From assembly GCF_020497125.1 (NCBI RefSeq), contig NC_059072.1, positions 279,044,045-279,108,044 on the forward strand: a DNA stretch of 64,000 nt, written 5' to 3'. The stretch's first letter is position 1. Every line of letters starts with the position of its first letter. The DNA is from Mauremys mutica. Taxonomy: Eukaryota > Chordata > Testudines > Geoemydidae. Positions 20,661 to 28,895 of the stretch are shown here, piece by piece. The notes under the pieces were generated by a model that searched no databases, was not told the DNA's origin, and saw only the letters and a list, made by a program, of their open reading frames with translations. A program made the position numbers and the translations under genes.

Positions 20661-21397
20661 GGACCCAGAGAGAGAGGCAAGGCTTTTCTACCAGAGGCAC
20701 TCTGAGGCAGTTTCAGGGTTAGAAGTATTTTCAGTTTTTGCAGGGCTTTCTGTTACAAAGCCTCCTGTGGAGCGATACTTGCGTCCATTGTGATACGAGG
20801 TACCACTCAGGATTCCTGAGGTGGGGGGGGAAGTGCTCGACAAAGTACATTCCCATCCAACAGGGAAAACAGGTTTGGGGGGGGGAGACAGAAACCCTCC
20901 AGCCAGATTTTTTTTCCCTGTGTCTTTTGAAATCCTCTGAAGCCAGGGAATACAAATCTCTGAGAGGATTTACTACACTTTTCTGCAGGTACTAAGTAGC
21001 ACCAGCCGGTCCGCTGGGCTTATTAGGAAAATTGTTTTTTTGGAAACAGATTTTCAGCTGGGTTTAGCTGAGGCATAAGGTTTCTAACAGGCTGTGTTAG
21101 AAAAGGATTTTTTTCCTTCTTCTTTTCTTTTTTCTCCTTTTTTTTCTTTCTGTCTGCTTAAAAACAGCTAGGAAAGAGGTGCAAGTTTTTCTAGGAGGCT
21201 TGTTAGAAAGGACCCCCACTGTGAGGTACTTAGCAAGTGCTAGAAACAGGACAAACCAGTTTTTTTGGTCTTCTCAGTATATCAGCAAACAGCAACTACA
21301 CATTTGCAAATGAAAAGGTTTTGTTTCTTTTCTATTCAGTCTCTCGGGAATAGAAAGGGTTAGGAATTGGAAAAACCAGTTCACTTACTGCAGAGGG
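20661..21397 (+). mobile_element. Leader region of the young LTR retrotransposon
   Basis: Between the primer binding site and the reading frame lies about 740 bp of non-coding leader with T-rich tracts (21105-21150). A 63-bp near-duplication begins at its end: TGCAGAGGGGTGTGGCC stands at 21389-21405 and 21452-21468. The period equals 21 codons, so the second copy is in frame with the first. Confidence 0.6.
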
Positions 21398-22594
21398 GTG
21401 TGGCCTGCACCAAAAAGCAACACCAGCAAGCCACACATAAAATTCACTGACTGCAGAGGGGTGTGGCCAGCACCAGAAGGCACTGTTCCCCATCCCAAGA
21501 AATTTCCCACCTACATGGCAGGTGAGGACACTAAGGCCTTCTTCAAAAAGGTTAAAAGGACCTGCCATGGGTACAGCATCCCTGAAGACCAGTACAAGGA
21601 CTGGTCAGAAAAGTGGACTTTTGCTGTCTATAACAATTATTCCATCCCCATGCTATTGGGGAAAGACTTGGCCAACCATGTGCAGCTGGCCAAGAGTGGG
21701 GGAGTGGTCACCTGCGGCCAGGCCAAACAAGCAGGCACTCCCATCCCTGTTCCTGAGCCATCCACCAGGACCCTGTCTGTGTTACCAGAGACCCAGACAG
21801 AGGTGGTGAAACCGGATCTCATGCCAACAACTACAGCAGCCATAGTACATCCAGTTCCAGGACCGGAACTGGAAAAGCAACCAGCGGCAGAACCAGCGCC
21901 GGCACTGACGCCAGCGCTTGCAACTCCACCGCCAGGGGGCGCCAACGGGCCTAAACTGGCAGAAGCAGCAGACAACTCTACCCAAGAGGCTCAGCCAGAG
22001 CCTGATATATCACCTTGTGCACCAGCGGAGAGCGGTTCACAGTCAACGAAAACAACCTCATCACCTACATCGCTTCCAGAGGGACCAAGCCCAAGTCCAC
22101 AGTCTAAGGAGGAACTGGTGTCTCCCGCCTCAAGGGAACAGTTCCAGACTGAGCAGGAAGCCGATGACAGCCTTAAGAAAGCTTGGGCGGCGGCACGCAG
22201 CAACCCACCGCCTCTCAGCTCTTCTACCCAATTCCAGTTTGTTGTAAAACAAGGACTTTTATATAAGGACATTCTTTCTGGTGGACACCAGGAAGGCCAG
22301 CATCCTCAAAGACAGTTGGTAGTTCCAACTAAGTACTGGGACAAGCTCTTAAGCTTGGGCCCTGACATCCCAGTGGCCATTCTGGGGTCAACAAAGCAAA
22401 AACAGGTTAAAAACATTCCTTCCACTGGGAGGGGATGGGCAAGGACAATGCCAAGTATGTCCGCTCAAATGCATACAAAGTGTTCTTCAGTGTCAAATAT
22501 CTTGTTGTTTACATACTTAGTAGTATATGTAATAGTGCATGTGTTTTGTTTATCTGTTTATGTTACAGTGCTAGAAGGAAATCACCACCAGTAG
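21398..22594 (+). CDS. Chimeric gag/protease/integrase remnant of a Ty3/Gypsy-like element
   Basis: This is a 398-residue open frame in the only internal region of the element. Residues about 36-70 (KKFPTYMAGEDTKAFFKKV, HGYSIPEDQYKDW) look like the start of a Gypsy-type gag. At about residue 80 the sequence jumps to NNYSIPMLLGKDLANHV, which resembles the end of a retropepsin domain; the D-S/T-G active site is absent. A Pro/Glu/Ser/Thr-rich linker follows (about 100-245). Then comes EQEADDSLKKAW ... GLLYKDI ... LVVPTKYWDKLLSL (about 255-325), which resembles the segment leading to the zinc-binding domain of integrase. The frame shifts away near residue 330, where the conserved histidine would be expected, and the last 70 residues look non-native. 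Reverse transcriptase, RNase H and the integrase core are all missing, so the copy depends on other elements. The start is the first ATG; the true gag start is unclear. Confidence 0.65.
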   Translation: MWPAPKSNTSKPHIKFTDCRGVWPAPEGTVPHPKKFPTYMAGEDTKAFFKKVKRTCHGYSIPEDQYKDWSEKWTFAVYNNYSIPMLLGKDLANHVQLAKSGGVVTCGQAKQAGTPIPVPEPSTRTLSVLPETQTEVVKPDLMPTTTAAIVHPVPGPELEKQPAAEPAPALTPALATPPPGGANGPKLAEAADNSTQEAQPEPDISPCAPAESGSQSTKTTSSPTSLPEGPSPSPQSKEELVSPASREQFQTEQEADDSLKKAWAAARSNPPPLSSSTQFQFVVKQGLLYKDILSGGHQEGQHPQRQLVVPTKYWDKLLSLGPDIPVAILGSTKQKQVKNIPSTGRGWARTMPSMSAQMHTKCSSVSNILLFTYLVVYVIVHVFCLSVYVTVLEGNHHQ

Positions 22595-22609
22595 TTCCCA
22601 CTGTTGGCG

Positions 22610-22621
22610 ATTTGGGGGGCG
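22610..22621 (+). promoter_or_regulatory. Candidate polypurine tract
   Basis: ATTTGGGGGGCG abuts the 3' LTR start TGTCATAAAC at 22622. A G-rich run directly before the LTR is where plus-strand priming happens in LTR retroelements. One C interrupts the run. Confidence 0.5.
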
Positions 22622-23388
22622 TGTCATAAACAGATAGTTAAGGGTTAAGGTCTGTTTTACCTGTAAAGGGTTAACATGTAGTACCTGGTGACCACCTGAC
22701 CAGAGGACCAATCAGAGATAAGATTTTTTCAAATCTCGGTGGAGGGAAGCCTTTGTCTGAGTGAGAACTGTTTTTGAATCTAACAGAAGACAGTCATGTC
22801 TCCAAGTTCTCCTGGAGTAGTTTCTACTAATTAATAGTGAGTATTAATTAGAAAGGCGAATTAGTCTTATGATTTGATTTCTATATTTGCGGTTGTGTGG
22901 TTGCTAAAGGAAATGCTTTATTCCTGTTTGCTGATATTGCTTTTACTGAGAAAAGGGGGAGAGGGGATTCTCTCCAGAGATTGATAAGGTTATACCCTAT
23001 GAGTGCCCAGCTTGGATTCATAGAGATTCTGTATTTTCTTTTGTTCTCTTAATAAATTCTTTTCTTTTCTTTGGACTTGGTTAATTCCTTCCCTTGGGGA
23101 AATTCAGGGGAAGGGGAGGGGGAAGTGGGCTGCTTCCCTGTGTGTGTGAGATTCAAGGCGTTTGAATCCAGGCACCTCTGTCTCCAGAGCAGGCTGGAGA
23201 GAGGGAGGAGGGGGGAGGTTCCTCCTCTGTGAATTGATCTGTGTTCCCAAGGGGGGAAACAGGGGTGTCCCGGCCCACGGAATTGACCGGGTGGTGGCAG
23301 CCGAAGGGGAGACCTACCCTAGGATTTTGGGGTGGGGGGAAGACATGCGGGTCCTCACTTTGAAACCGCCCAGTTTCAAGTGAGGGTA
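22622..23388 (+). mobile_element. 3' LTR of the young LTR retrotransposon, short at its end
   Basis: The copy is identical by eye to 19865-20631 over 767 bp, with a constant offset of 2757 bp. It stops matching after GAGGGTA. The last 11 bases expected from the 5' LTR (GACTCCTGACA) are missing, and the sequence continues AAACACTATTAATTG. The 5 bases before the 5' LTR (ATGAC, 19860-19864) are not found here. The 3' junction has therefore been altered, or it arose in an unusual way. The polyadenylation signal is at 23051-23056. Confidence 0.88.
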
Positions 23389-23810
23389 AAACACTATTAA
23401 TTGTAGTCTTCCAAGGCTTTATATTAGCGTGCAAACAAATGTTCTGATGTCTGATAGTGTTAGTTTGCGGTTATACACAGCTCCTTTGCCCAGAAAGTAG
23501 TAAGTAGGAGACCTTGCTTTCTGCCTTAGTCTCTGGAGTCAATTACTGGGGCAGAATTACTCTCTGGGAACTGTACATTGGTGATGCGATAAGATTCCTG
23601 AAATAAAGGATGGTCCTGCATGCTGTTTTATGGCACTTCTGTTCAAGAATGCTGCATGTGTGTAAATAAAAAAAAGTTACACTTAATATATACCCAGGTT
23701 CCACATCACTAATTTCTCTTCCAGTGTGAAGCCAAACTGCAGGGTATCAGACATCTGCTACCCTGATTGACAGAGGAAGTGCTCAGATATTATGGAAATG
23801 GTGGGGGGTC
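23389..23810. other. Non-coding stretch, nothing recognised
   Basis: Sequence between the 3' LTR and the foldback insert. No frames or repeats that I can name. Confidence 0.5.
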
Positions 23811-23824
23811 ACATGATTACCCAA

Positions 23825-24002
23825 AAGCAGCAAAGAGTCTTGTGGCACCTTATAGACTAACAGACATTTGGGATGCATGCATCCGACAAAGTGGATATTC
23901 ACCCACGAAAGCTCATGCTCCCAAACGTCTGTTAGTCTATAAGGTGCCACAAGACTCTTTGCTGCTTTTACAGATCCAGACTAACATGGCTACCCCTCTG
24001 AT
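23825..24002 (+). mobile_element. Foldback retroelement fragment with 14-bp target duplication
   Basis: The 178-bp insert is flanked by ACATGATTACCCAA at 23811-23824 and 24003-24016, a perfect 14-bp duplication. Arms at 23826-23865 and 23927-23966 are exact reverse complements over 40 bp (AGCAGCAAAGAGTCTTGTGG...). The 61-bp loop holds CCCACGAAAGCTCATGCTCC. The right end is CCAGACTAACATGGCTACCC. I recognise these phrases as a very abundant turtle repeat, and I think they belong to Penelope-like element termini. That assignment is inference; the variable-length duplication fits reverse-transcription-based insertion. Confidence 0.65.
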
Positions 24003-24016
24003 ACATGATTACCCAA

Positions 24017-24544
24017 GACAAGCAGAAGTCTGCATTGTTTGTGTACTTGCTATATAGCCGCTTCCATTGGCATAAGAAAGTCAAACATCTTCCTCCTCTC
24101 TAACAGAACAATTGGAAAGTCTTTTCACCTCAAATAGATATTTTATTTTCTCTTAGCATCCTGTCAAAAAATTTCCCAGGGTCCAGTTGCTTCCTCCTAT
24201 GTTTTATTTATATCCTTACTCAGCTTCCATGGAAATCCAGGTAGACGTGAACTGGAGGCTAATCAAGAAAACACTTAATTGGGATTTGTTCCTGAGAAAT
24301 GATTTAACTGAATGATAGTGAATGGTAAAGACTGTTGCTCACTCAGAATACTATTAGCATAAATTCAGCATAACAGAAGCACATTCAACCATGTATTAAT
24401 GGTTGAAAACAAAAATTTGTTTTTCTGCACATCTCTAAGAAAGGGACATGTCAATGCTAGCATACCTTGTCTTTGCCAATAAAGATAACCATTAGAAAGA
24501 TGTTTAATATCTCTCTTGTATTTGAATTTTAAATGAAGTAAGCA
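24017..24544. other. Non-coding stretch, nothing recognised
   Basis: AT-rich sequence without supported features. Confidence 0.45.
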
Positions 24545-25306
24545 ATGAGAGTAGACAAGAAGCTGGAATGATTCAGGACAACCGTAGGAGTGAGACAAGA
24601 ATGCACACTAATCACCAGATTTGTCCAACTTCCTATTGGAAGCAGGAGTAGCTGTAGCACTGAGATATGAAATAGGAGGAGCCATATTATGTGGTAGGAC
24701 ACTGCATAATGATTTCCAGAGAGTAACTGAAAAGGTAGACTGAGAAAGCAGAAAATTCAGCACAGAGAAAACAAAAATTATGGCATTTGGAAGACAAGCA
24801 AAAATAGTAAAGATCAACATAAAAGACAAACAACTGGAACTATTTGGGGGGAAAAAGTGTTGCCCTGGAGGACTAGTCTCAAAGAATGAGAATGGTGAAG
24901 ATTACCTAAAAAGAAGAATCAGAATATCCACTACTGCATTTATAAAACTCTGCAAGATCTGGAAGGCTAAAGGCATTTCAATAACAATAAAAGTGTATAT
25001 GAGTATCTTGTGGATACTGCTGTATTGGTTAGAAAGCTGAAATATGAGGAAAGCTAATGAATTTAAGATCTCAGCTGCAGAAATGAACTGGCTGAGGGGA
25101 AAGCTGACAATATCTAAGCTATAGAAAATATGAAGAAATAAGGCTAGGGCAAATAAAACACTGTTACCCAAGATTCAAGAAAGATGACTATGGTGGTTTG
25201 GACATGAATGAAGAATGGACCCAGAAAAGATACCATACATGACAATACATACTACAGCACAAGGAACTAGAAATAGAAGACAACTGAGGATGCCTTGGAT
25301 AGAAAT
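24545..25306 (+). pseudogene. RTE-like LINE reverse transcriptase remnant, 5' part
   Basis: With frame changes the plus strand reads KTKIMAFGRQAKIVKINI (24770-24830), GGLVSKNENGEDYLKRRI (24868-24925), TTAFIKLCKIWKAKGI (24930-24980), MNWLRGKL (25085-25105), and QERWLWWFGHEWRMDPEKIP (25175-25235). This is the order of the post-palm region in RTE and related LINEs: a K-T-K-V-M-V-F block, then G-S-x-V-x-x-D, R-R-I, W-L-R, and R-L-x-W-F-G-H-V-x-R-M. Stops and shifts throughout show it is dead. Relatives with the same block order exist in neighbouring clades, so the clade is tentative. Confidence 0.55.
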
Positions 25307-25314
25307 TCATAGAA

Positions 25315-25461
25315 CAGTGGTCCCCAACCTTTTCTGTGGGGTGGGTACTGGATGACTAGCTGCTGCAATTTGGTGGTAGTGCTTCTTGACATTGCCATTT
25401 CTTGTCTGGTGGGTGAACATGGATGCCCTGGTGCCTGCAGGCACCACACTGGGGACCCCTG
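25315..25461 (+). mobile_element. hAT miniature element inside a SINE tail
   Basis: A 147-bp insert from CAGTGGTCCCCAACC to CTGGGGACCCCTG, flanked by a perfect 8-bp duplication TCATAGAA (25307-25314 and 25462-25469). The duplicated bases belong to the ATTCTATGA-type tail of the SINE that follows, so this element landed in an existing SINE. Confidence 0.85.
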
Positions 25462-25647
25462 TCATAGAATATCAGGGTTGGAAGGGACCTCAGGAGGTCA
25501 TCTAAGTCCAACCTCCTACTCAAAGCAGGATCAATCCCCACACTAATTTTTACCCCAGTTCCCTAAATAGCCCCCTCAAGGATTGAACTCACAATTCTGG
25601 GTTTAGCAGGCCAATGCTCAAACCACTGAGCTATCCCTTCCTCCCCA
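25462..25647 (-). mobile_element. tRNA-derived SINE of tortoise Pol III (Cry I) type
   Basis: Read on the minus strand, the element starts GGAAGGGATAGCTCAGTGG. A Pol III A box TAGCTCAGTGG lies at 25623-25633 and a B box GAGTTCAATCC at 25580-25590, so the head derives from a tRNA, apparently tRNA-Lys-like. The 3' part (25462-25545) is CR1 tail: GGTTGGACTTAGATGACC then CCTTCCAACCCTGATATTCT. A tRNA-Lys-like head joined to a turtle CR1 tail is the known design of the tortoise SINE family. Such SINEs are mobilised by CR1 proteins that bind the shared tail. Confidence 0.82.
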
Positions 25648-25800
25648 AACATGGGAGAAGAATGGCATAGGACAAAAAGGTTTACAGATGAACAAAGCCA
25701 AGTTTGTTCTAGTATAATAAACAAAAAAATGAGGGAAAGAACTCAGTTGGCCCCATCCTTGCTATTCAGCTGATGGATGGAAATCAAAGAAGAAAGTAAT
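25648..25800 (+). pseudogene. RTE-like LINE remnant, 3' part beyond the SINE
   Basis: After the SINE the plus strand reads WEEWHRTKRFTDEQSQ and then an ADGW/SWMEIKEE-like stretch. This resembles the last block of the LINE seen upstream (an N/W-x-x-A-x-x-L-A-x-D-R-x-x-W type region). Taken together, the SINE and its hAT passenger appear to split one LINE. The match is weak, so this part is less sure than the 5' part. Confidence 0.35.
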
Positions 25801-26076
25801 AATTATCCAGTCTAAAAGCAAGACTGCTGATTTATCTGAAGTGTTTGTAAACTGAAATAGTTTATTCTTTGGTTCACTAGCTATCCAATTACATTTTGAT
25901 TACTGCAATAAGTTTTTATCCACTAATTCATTCATGCCTCTTCTTGAAATACAGTATGACCTTTAATATTAGACATTATAATTTAATAGATGGAAAGAAT
26001 TTATGCAATACTAATGTACAATATCATATTAATTACATATTAATTACTTGAAGGAGTCAAAACTCTTCATTCTAGT
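25801..26076. other. Non-coding AT-rich stretch
   Basis: Nothing recognisable. Confidence 0.45.
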
Positions 26077-26084
26077 GATTAGTA

Positions 26085-26392
26085 CAGGGGTAGGCAACCT
26101 ATGGCACATGTGCCAAAGGCAGCATGCGAGCAGCTTTTCAGTGGCGCTCACACTGCCCGGGTCCTGGCCACCGTCTGGGGGGCTCTGCATTTTAATTTAA
26201 TTTTAAATGAAGCTTCTTAAACATTTTAAAAACCCTACTTACTTTACATACAGCAATAGTTTAGTTATATATTATAGACATAGAAAGAGACCTTCTAAAA
26301 ACGTTAACATTTATTACTGGCACGCAAAACCTTAAATTAGAGTGAATAAATGAAGACACGGCACACCACTTCTGAAAGGTTGCCAACTCCTG
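26085..26392 (+). mobile_element. hAT miniature element, AT-rich type, copy 1
   Basis: A 308-bp element beginning CAGGGGTAGGCAACCTATGG and ending GAAAGGTTGCCAACTCCTG, flanked by a perfect 8-bp duplication GATTAGTA (26077-26084 and 26393-26400). The body holds ATTTTAATTTAATTTTAAAT and TTAGTTATATATTATAGAC and is shared with the copies at 38434-38744 and 51649-51944. Confidence 0.9.
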
Positions 26393-26400
26393 GATTAGTA

Positions 26401-26690
26401 TTTGCTCACAGGGCAAGTGCAACAAGTTTATTTGCAATAACTAGTCCAATGGACTGCTTGTTTGACCACGTATTACACTCTAATAAGTCTTGATTGAAGA
26501 ATTTGAGCCTATGCATCTAGTGTTAATATTTTTAAAATGTATATGTTCATGACTAGTGCTGTTAATTTAAAATGCAACTGGTGTCTCCAATTCTGTAAAC
26601 TGTCACATGTGGGCAAGCCCTATATTCATTGGGAACAGTAATGAATCACTGAAATCAATACTGTAGGTTTTGACATCAATTTAGGTGTAG
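26401..26690. other. Non-coding stretch, nothing recognised
   Basis: AT-rich, no features. Confidence 0.45.
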
Positions 26691-26900
26691 GAGTCCACCC
26701 TCATGGAGCAGCTAGTAGGATTAGGGGTCATTCGCATGCTGATCGTCAGAGCCCTGGGCGCATGGGACCCCAGTAACGAGCGAGTGCTGACAGAATGTGG
26801 AAATGGTCAACGCTACACCCGGCTGATGCGGCAACTCATGGTGTCGGACACCATCAGGTGGTCGAGGGACATCTACATAGAACACATCACTGGAAATTGA
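26691..26900 (+). pseudogene. LINE C-terminal fragment, R2/NeSL-like
   Basis: An open stretch reads RALGAWDPSNERVL ... RYTRLMRQLMVSDTIRWSRD followed by IYIEHITGN. I recognise the block order (G-A-W-D/N, R-Y-x-x-L-M-R-x-L-M-V-S-D-T-I-R-W-S-R-D-I-Y-x-E-H-x-T-G) as the extreme C-terminus of a site-specific-type LINE protein, after the restriction-like endonuclease. The rest of the element is absent. GC content is clearly above the surroundings. The clade is inference. Confidence 0.5.
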
Positions 26901-28619
26901 CAATATCAGGAGGAATGAGCTGGAGTGCCAATGAGAAATGCAGTTGGGAAAGTAAGTCAAATACTTTCCTGATGGACTGGTTTTTTCTCTAAATGGACAT
27001 CCTATCCTAAATTCTTAATTACTGAGGGACAATCTTTACTCATTGATATATTTTGCTTTCCACCACCAACTCTCTGTATGAGTTTTTTCATGAGTAAGGT
27101 ACCCAAATGCATAGATGCTAACTGTCTAAACTGTATTCTTAAATTCATTCGTCTAAATTTGGGATATTGCAGATTATGCACTATAAGTGTCTTATGACTT
27201 TAAAAACAAACTTTGTATTTGTGGATAATCTAAGCACTATACCCAGATGTAAAGACACTCTTTTCTCAACCTGTGCAATAATCATAGTCAACACAATTCC
27301 TTATTCTCCAGAGGTCTAGCTGCCTCTCTCTGGATTGCCATTGTTTTAGAGCATTCATAATTTGGCTCACATTTTTTTCTTCTGTAGTAAAAACAAAACA
27401 AGCATATATTTGATTTCATGAGTTCAAAAATATACCGTACTTCAACTCCATCTACAGTAAGTGCCTTTGTTGTCCTAATACACACCACATTTTAAAAAAA
27501 ATGTATTGTTAATAGTAAATTTATGTTGCCATATTAAAAAAACAAAGTCTTGTGGGAAGAACATTGCAAGTTTATTGAAGTGAATTCATTCTCCTTGAAC
27601 CAAATGAAGTTTAATTTTCATTCAGTAAGAGTAACTATGATGCACTCTCTATTAATGCATCAGGTAATGCATTTGTAAACTTAGGGCATATGGAGTCTAA
27701 TTCAAAGCCCACTAAAATCATTGAGTGTCTTTTCATTGATTCACAGGGCTTTGGATATGGCCCATAATCAACAAGCAAGCTATTTGTCCAGGAAATTTAG
27801 ACATAGTTAAAATGGGGCATAACAAATTATGCTGCATCTTTCCTAATAAGGGAACGGGTTATTAAAGTGTGCCTTCATGACGTGCATTTGAGTTGGAATT
27901 AGAGCCTGATCTCCTAGAGGGGAGAAGTGGTACGCACCATCTCTTGATGTTTTAAATAGCACTGATGTTTGTTTAATGAAATTGGAATTGTACCTTTCAA
28001 ATATGCTTTTTCTCTTTACATAAACTTACTTAATGGCTTCTGACAGTGGATTAAACTTCATATATTACATTTTTACCCTCTAAGTTTAACATTGTACAAC
28101 AGCTTTAAAAATCACATTTCTACAGTTGGTATCAAGAGCACATATCAATAACTACTAGGACTCTATATTTGACTTACTTATTATCTTTCCTGGGGATGTA
28201 TCATTTGCTAAACATACTCTGAGCAACTGAATAAAAAATACATTCTTGTCCTATTCAAAGAAAAATGTTTAATTCTTCTATCAGCTCTAGTCCTGATGAA
28301 CACCCAATATAAAGACATTTATTTGATTAGAACAAGCTGAAACAGCCATATGTTTGAAACATCCGCCAGAATAATTGGCCCATGGATGCCGATAACACAT
28401 AGGCTGTCTTGAAATATCTAGCATCATTTTCAAGTTTAAGATACTTTACCATGTGATAATTTCCCTATGGACCTTCCTAGGATTCTGACTTATTAGTGCA
28501 CATCAGTGGTGAAATTATTCTTGATGACATTTTTCCATCAGATATCTTCTCATTAAAAGTAGTACAAAAACCATGGCTTTCAGACTCAAATGGAATGTTA
28601 CTTTAACTGAAAAATTAGG
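26901..28619. other. AT-rich non-coding stretch with one palindrome
   Basis: The segment 27683-27763 is an imperfect palindrome: it opens GGGCATATGG...AAAGCCCA and closes GGGCTTTGGATATGGCCC. This is the same general type of reptile repeat as 8704-8792. Nothing else is seen. Confidence 0.45.
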
Positions 28620-28627
28620 GTCTAGGT

Positions 28628-28887
28628 CAGGGGTCGGCAACCTCTGGCACGCAGCTCGCCACTGGCCAAGGTTCACCCTCCCAGGCCAATTGGGTCTGCG
28701 GGAAGCGGTGCGGGTCAAGGGATGTGCTGGCCACGGCTTCCCGCCACCCCCATTGGCCTGGGACGGCGAACTGCAGCCAGTGGGAGTCATGATCGGCCGA
28801 ACCTGCTGACGCTGCAAGTAAAGAAACTGGCCTGGCCCACCAGGTGCTTACCCTGGTGAGCCGCGTGCCAGAGGTTGCTGACCCCTG
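28628..28887 (+). mobile_element. hAT miniature element, GC-rich type
   Basis: A 260-bp element from CAGGGGTCGGCAACCTCTGG to CAGAGGTTGCTGACCCCTG. Flanks GTCTAGGT (28620-28627) and GTCTAGGC (28888-28895) form an 8-bp duplication with one change. Compared with 12250-12579 it lacks part of the left arm after GCTCGCCA, an internal deletion. Frames on both strands are compositional. Confidence 0.85.
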
Positions 28888-28895
28888 GTCTAGGC

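Noticed and set aside
20396..23434. Repeated 73- and 93/94-residue frames that look like a duplicated gene
   Set aside because: They are the same LTR sequence present at both ends of one retrotransposon.
23826..23966. A CRISPR-like or bacterial foldback structure
   Set aside because: There is only one inverted pair in a clearly vertebrate repeat background, with a target duplication, so it is a mobile-element insertion.
25580..25647. A genuine tRNA-Lys gene
   Set aside because: The A and B boxes are present, but the head runs directly into a CR1 tail and the cloverleaf is degraded, so it is a SINE.
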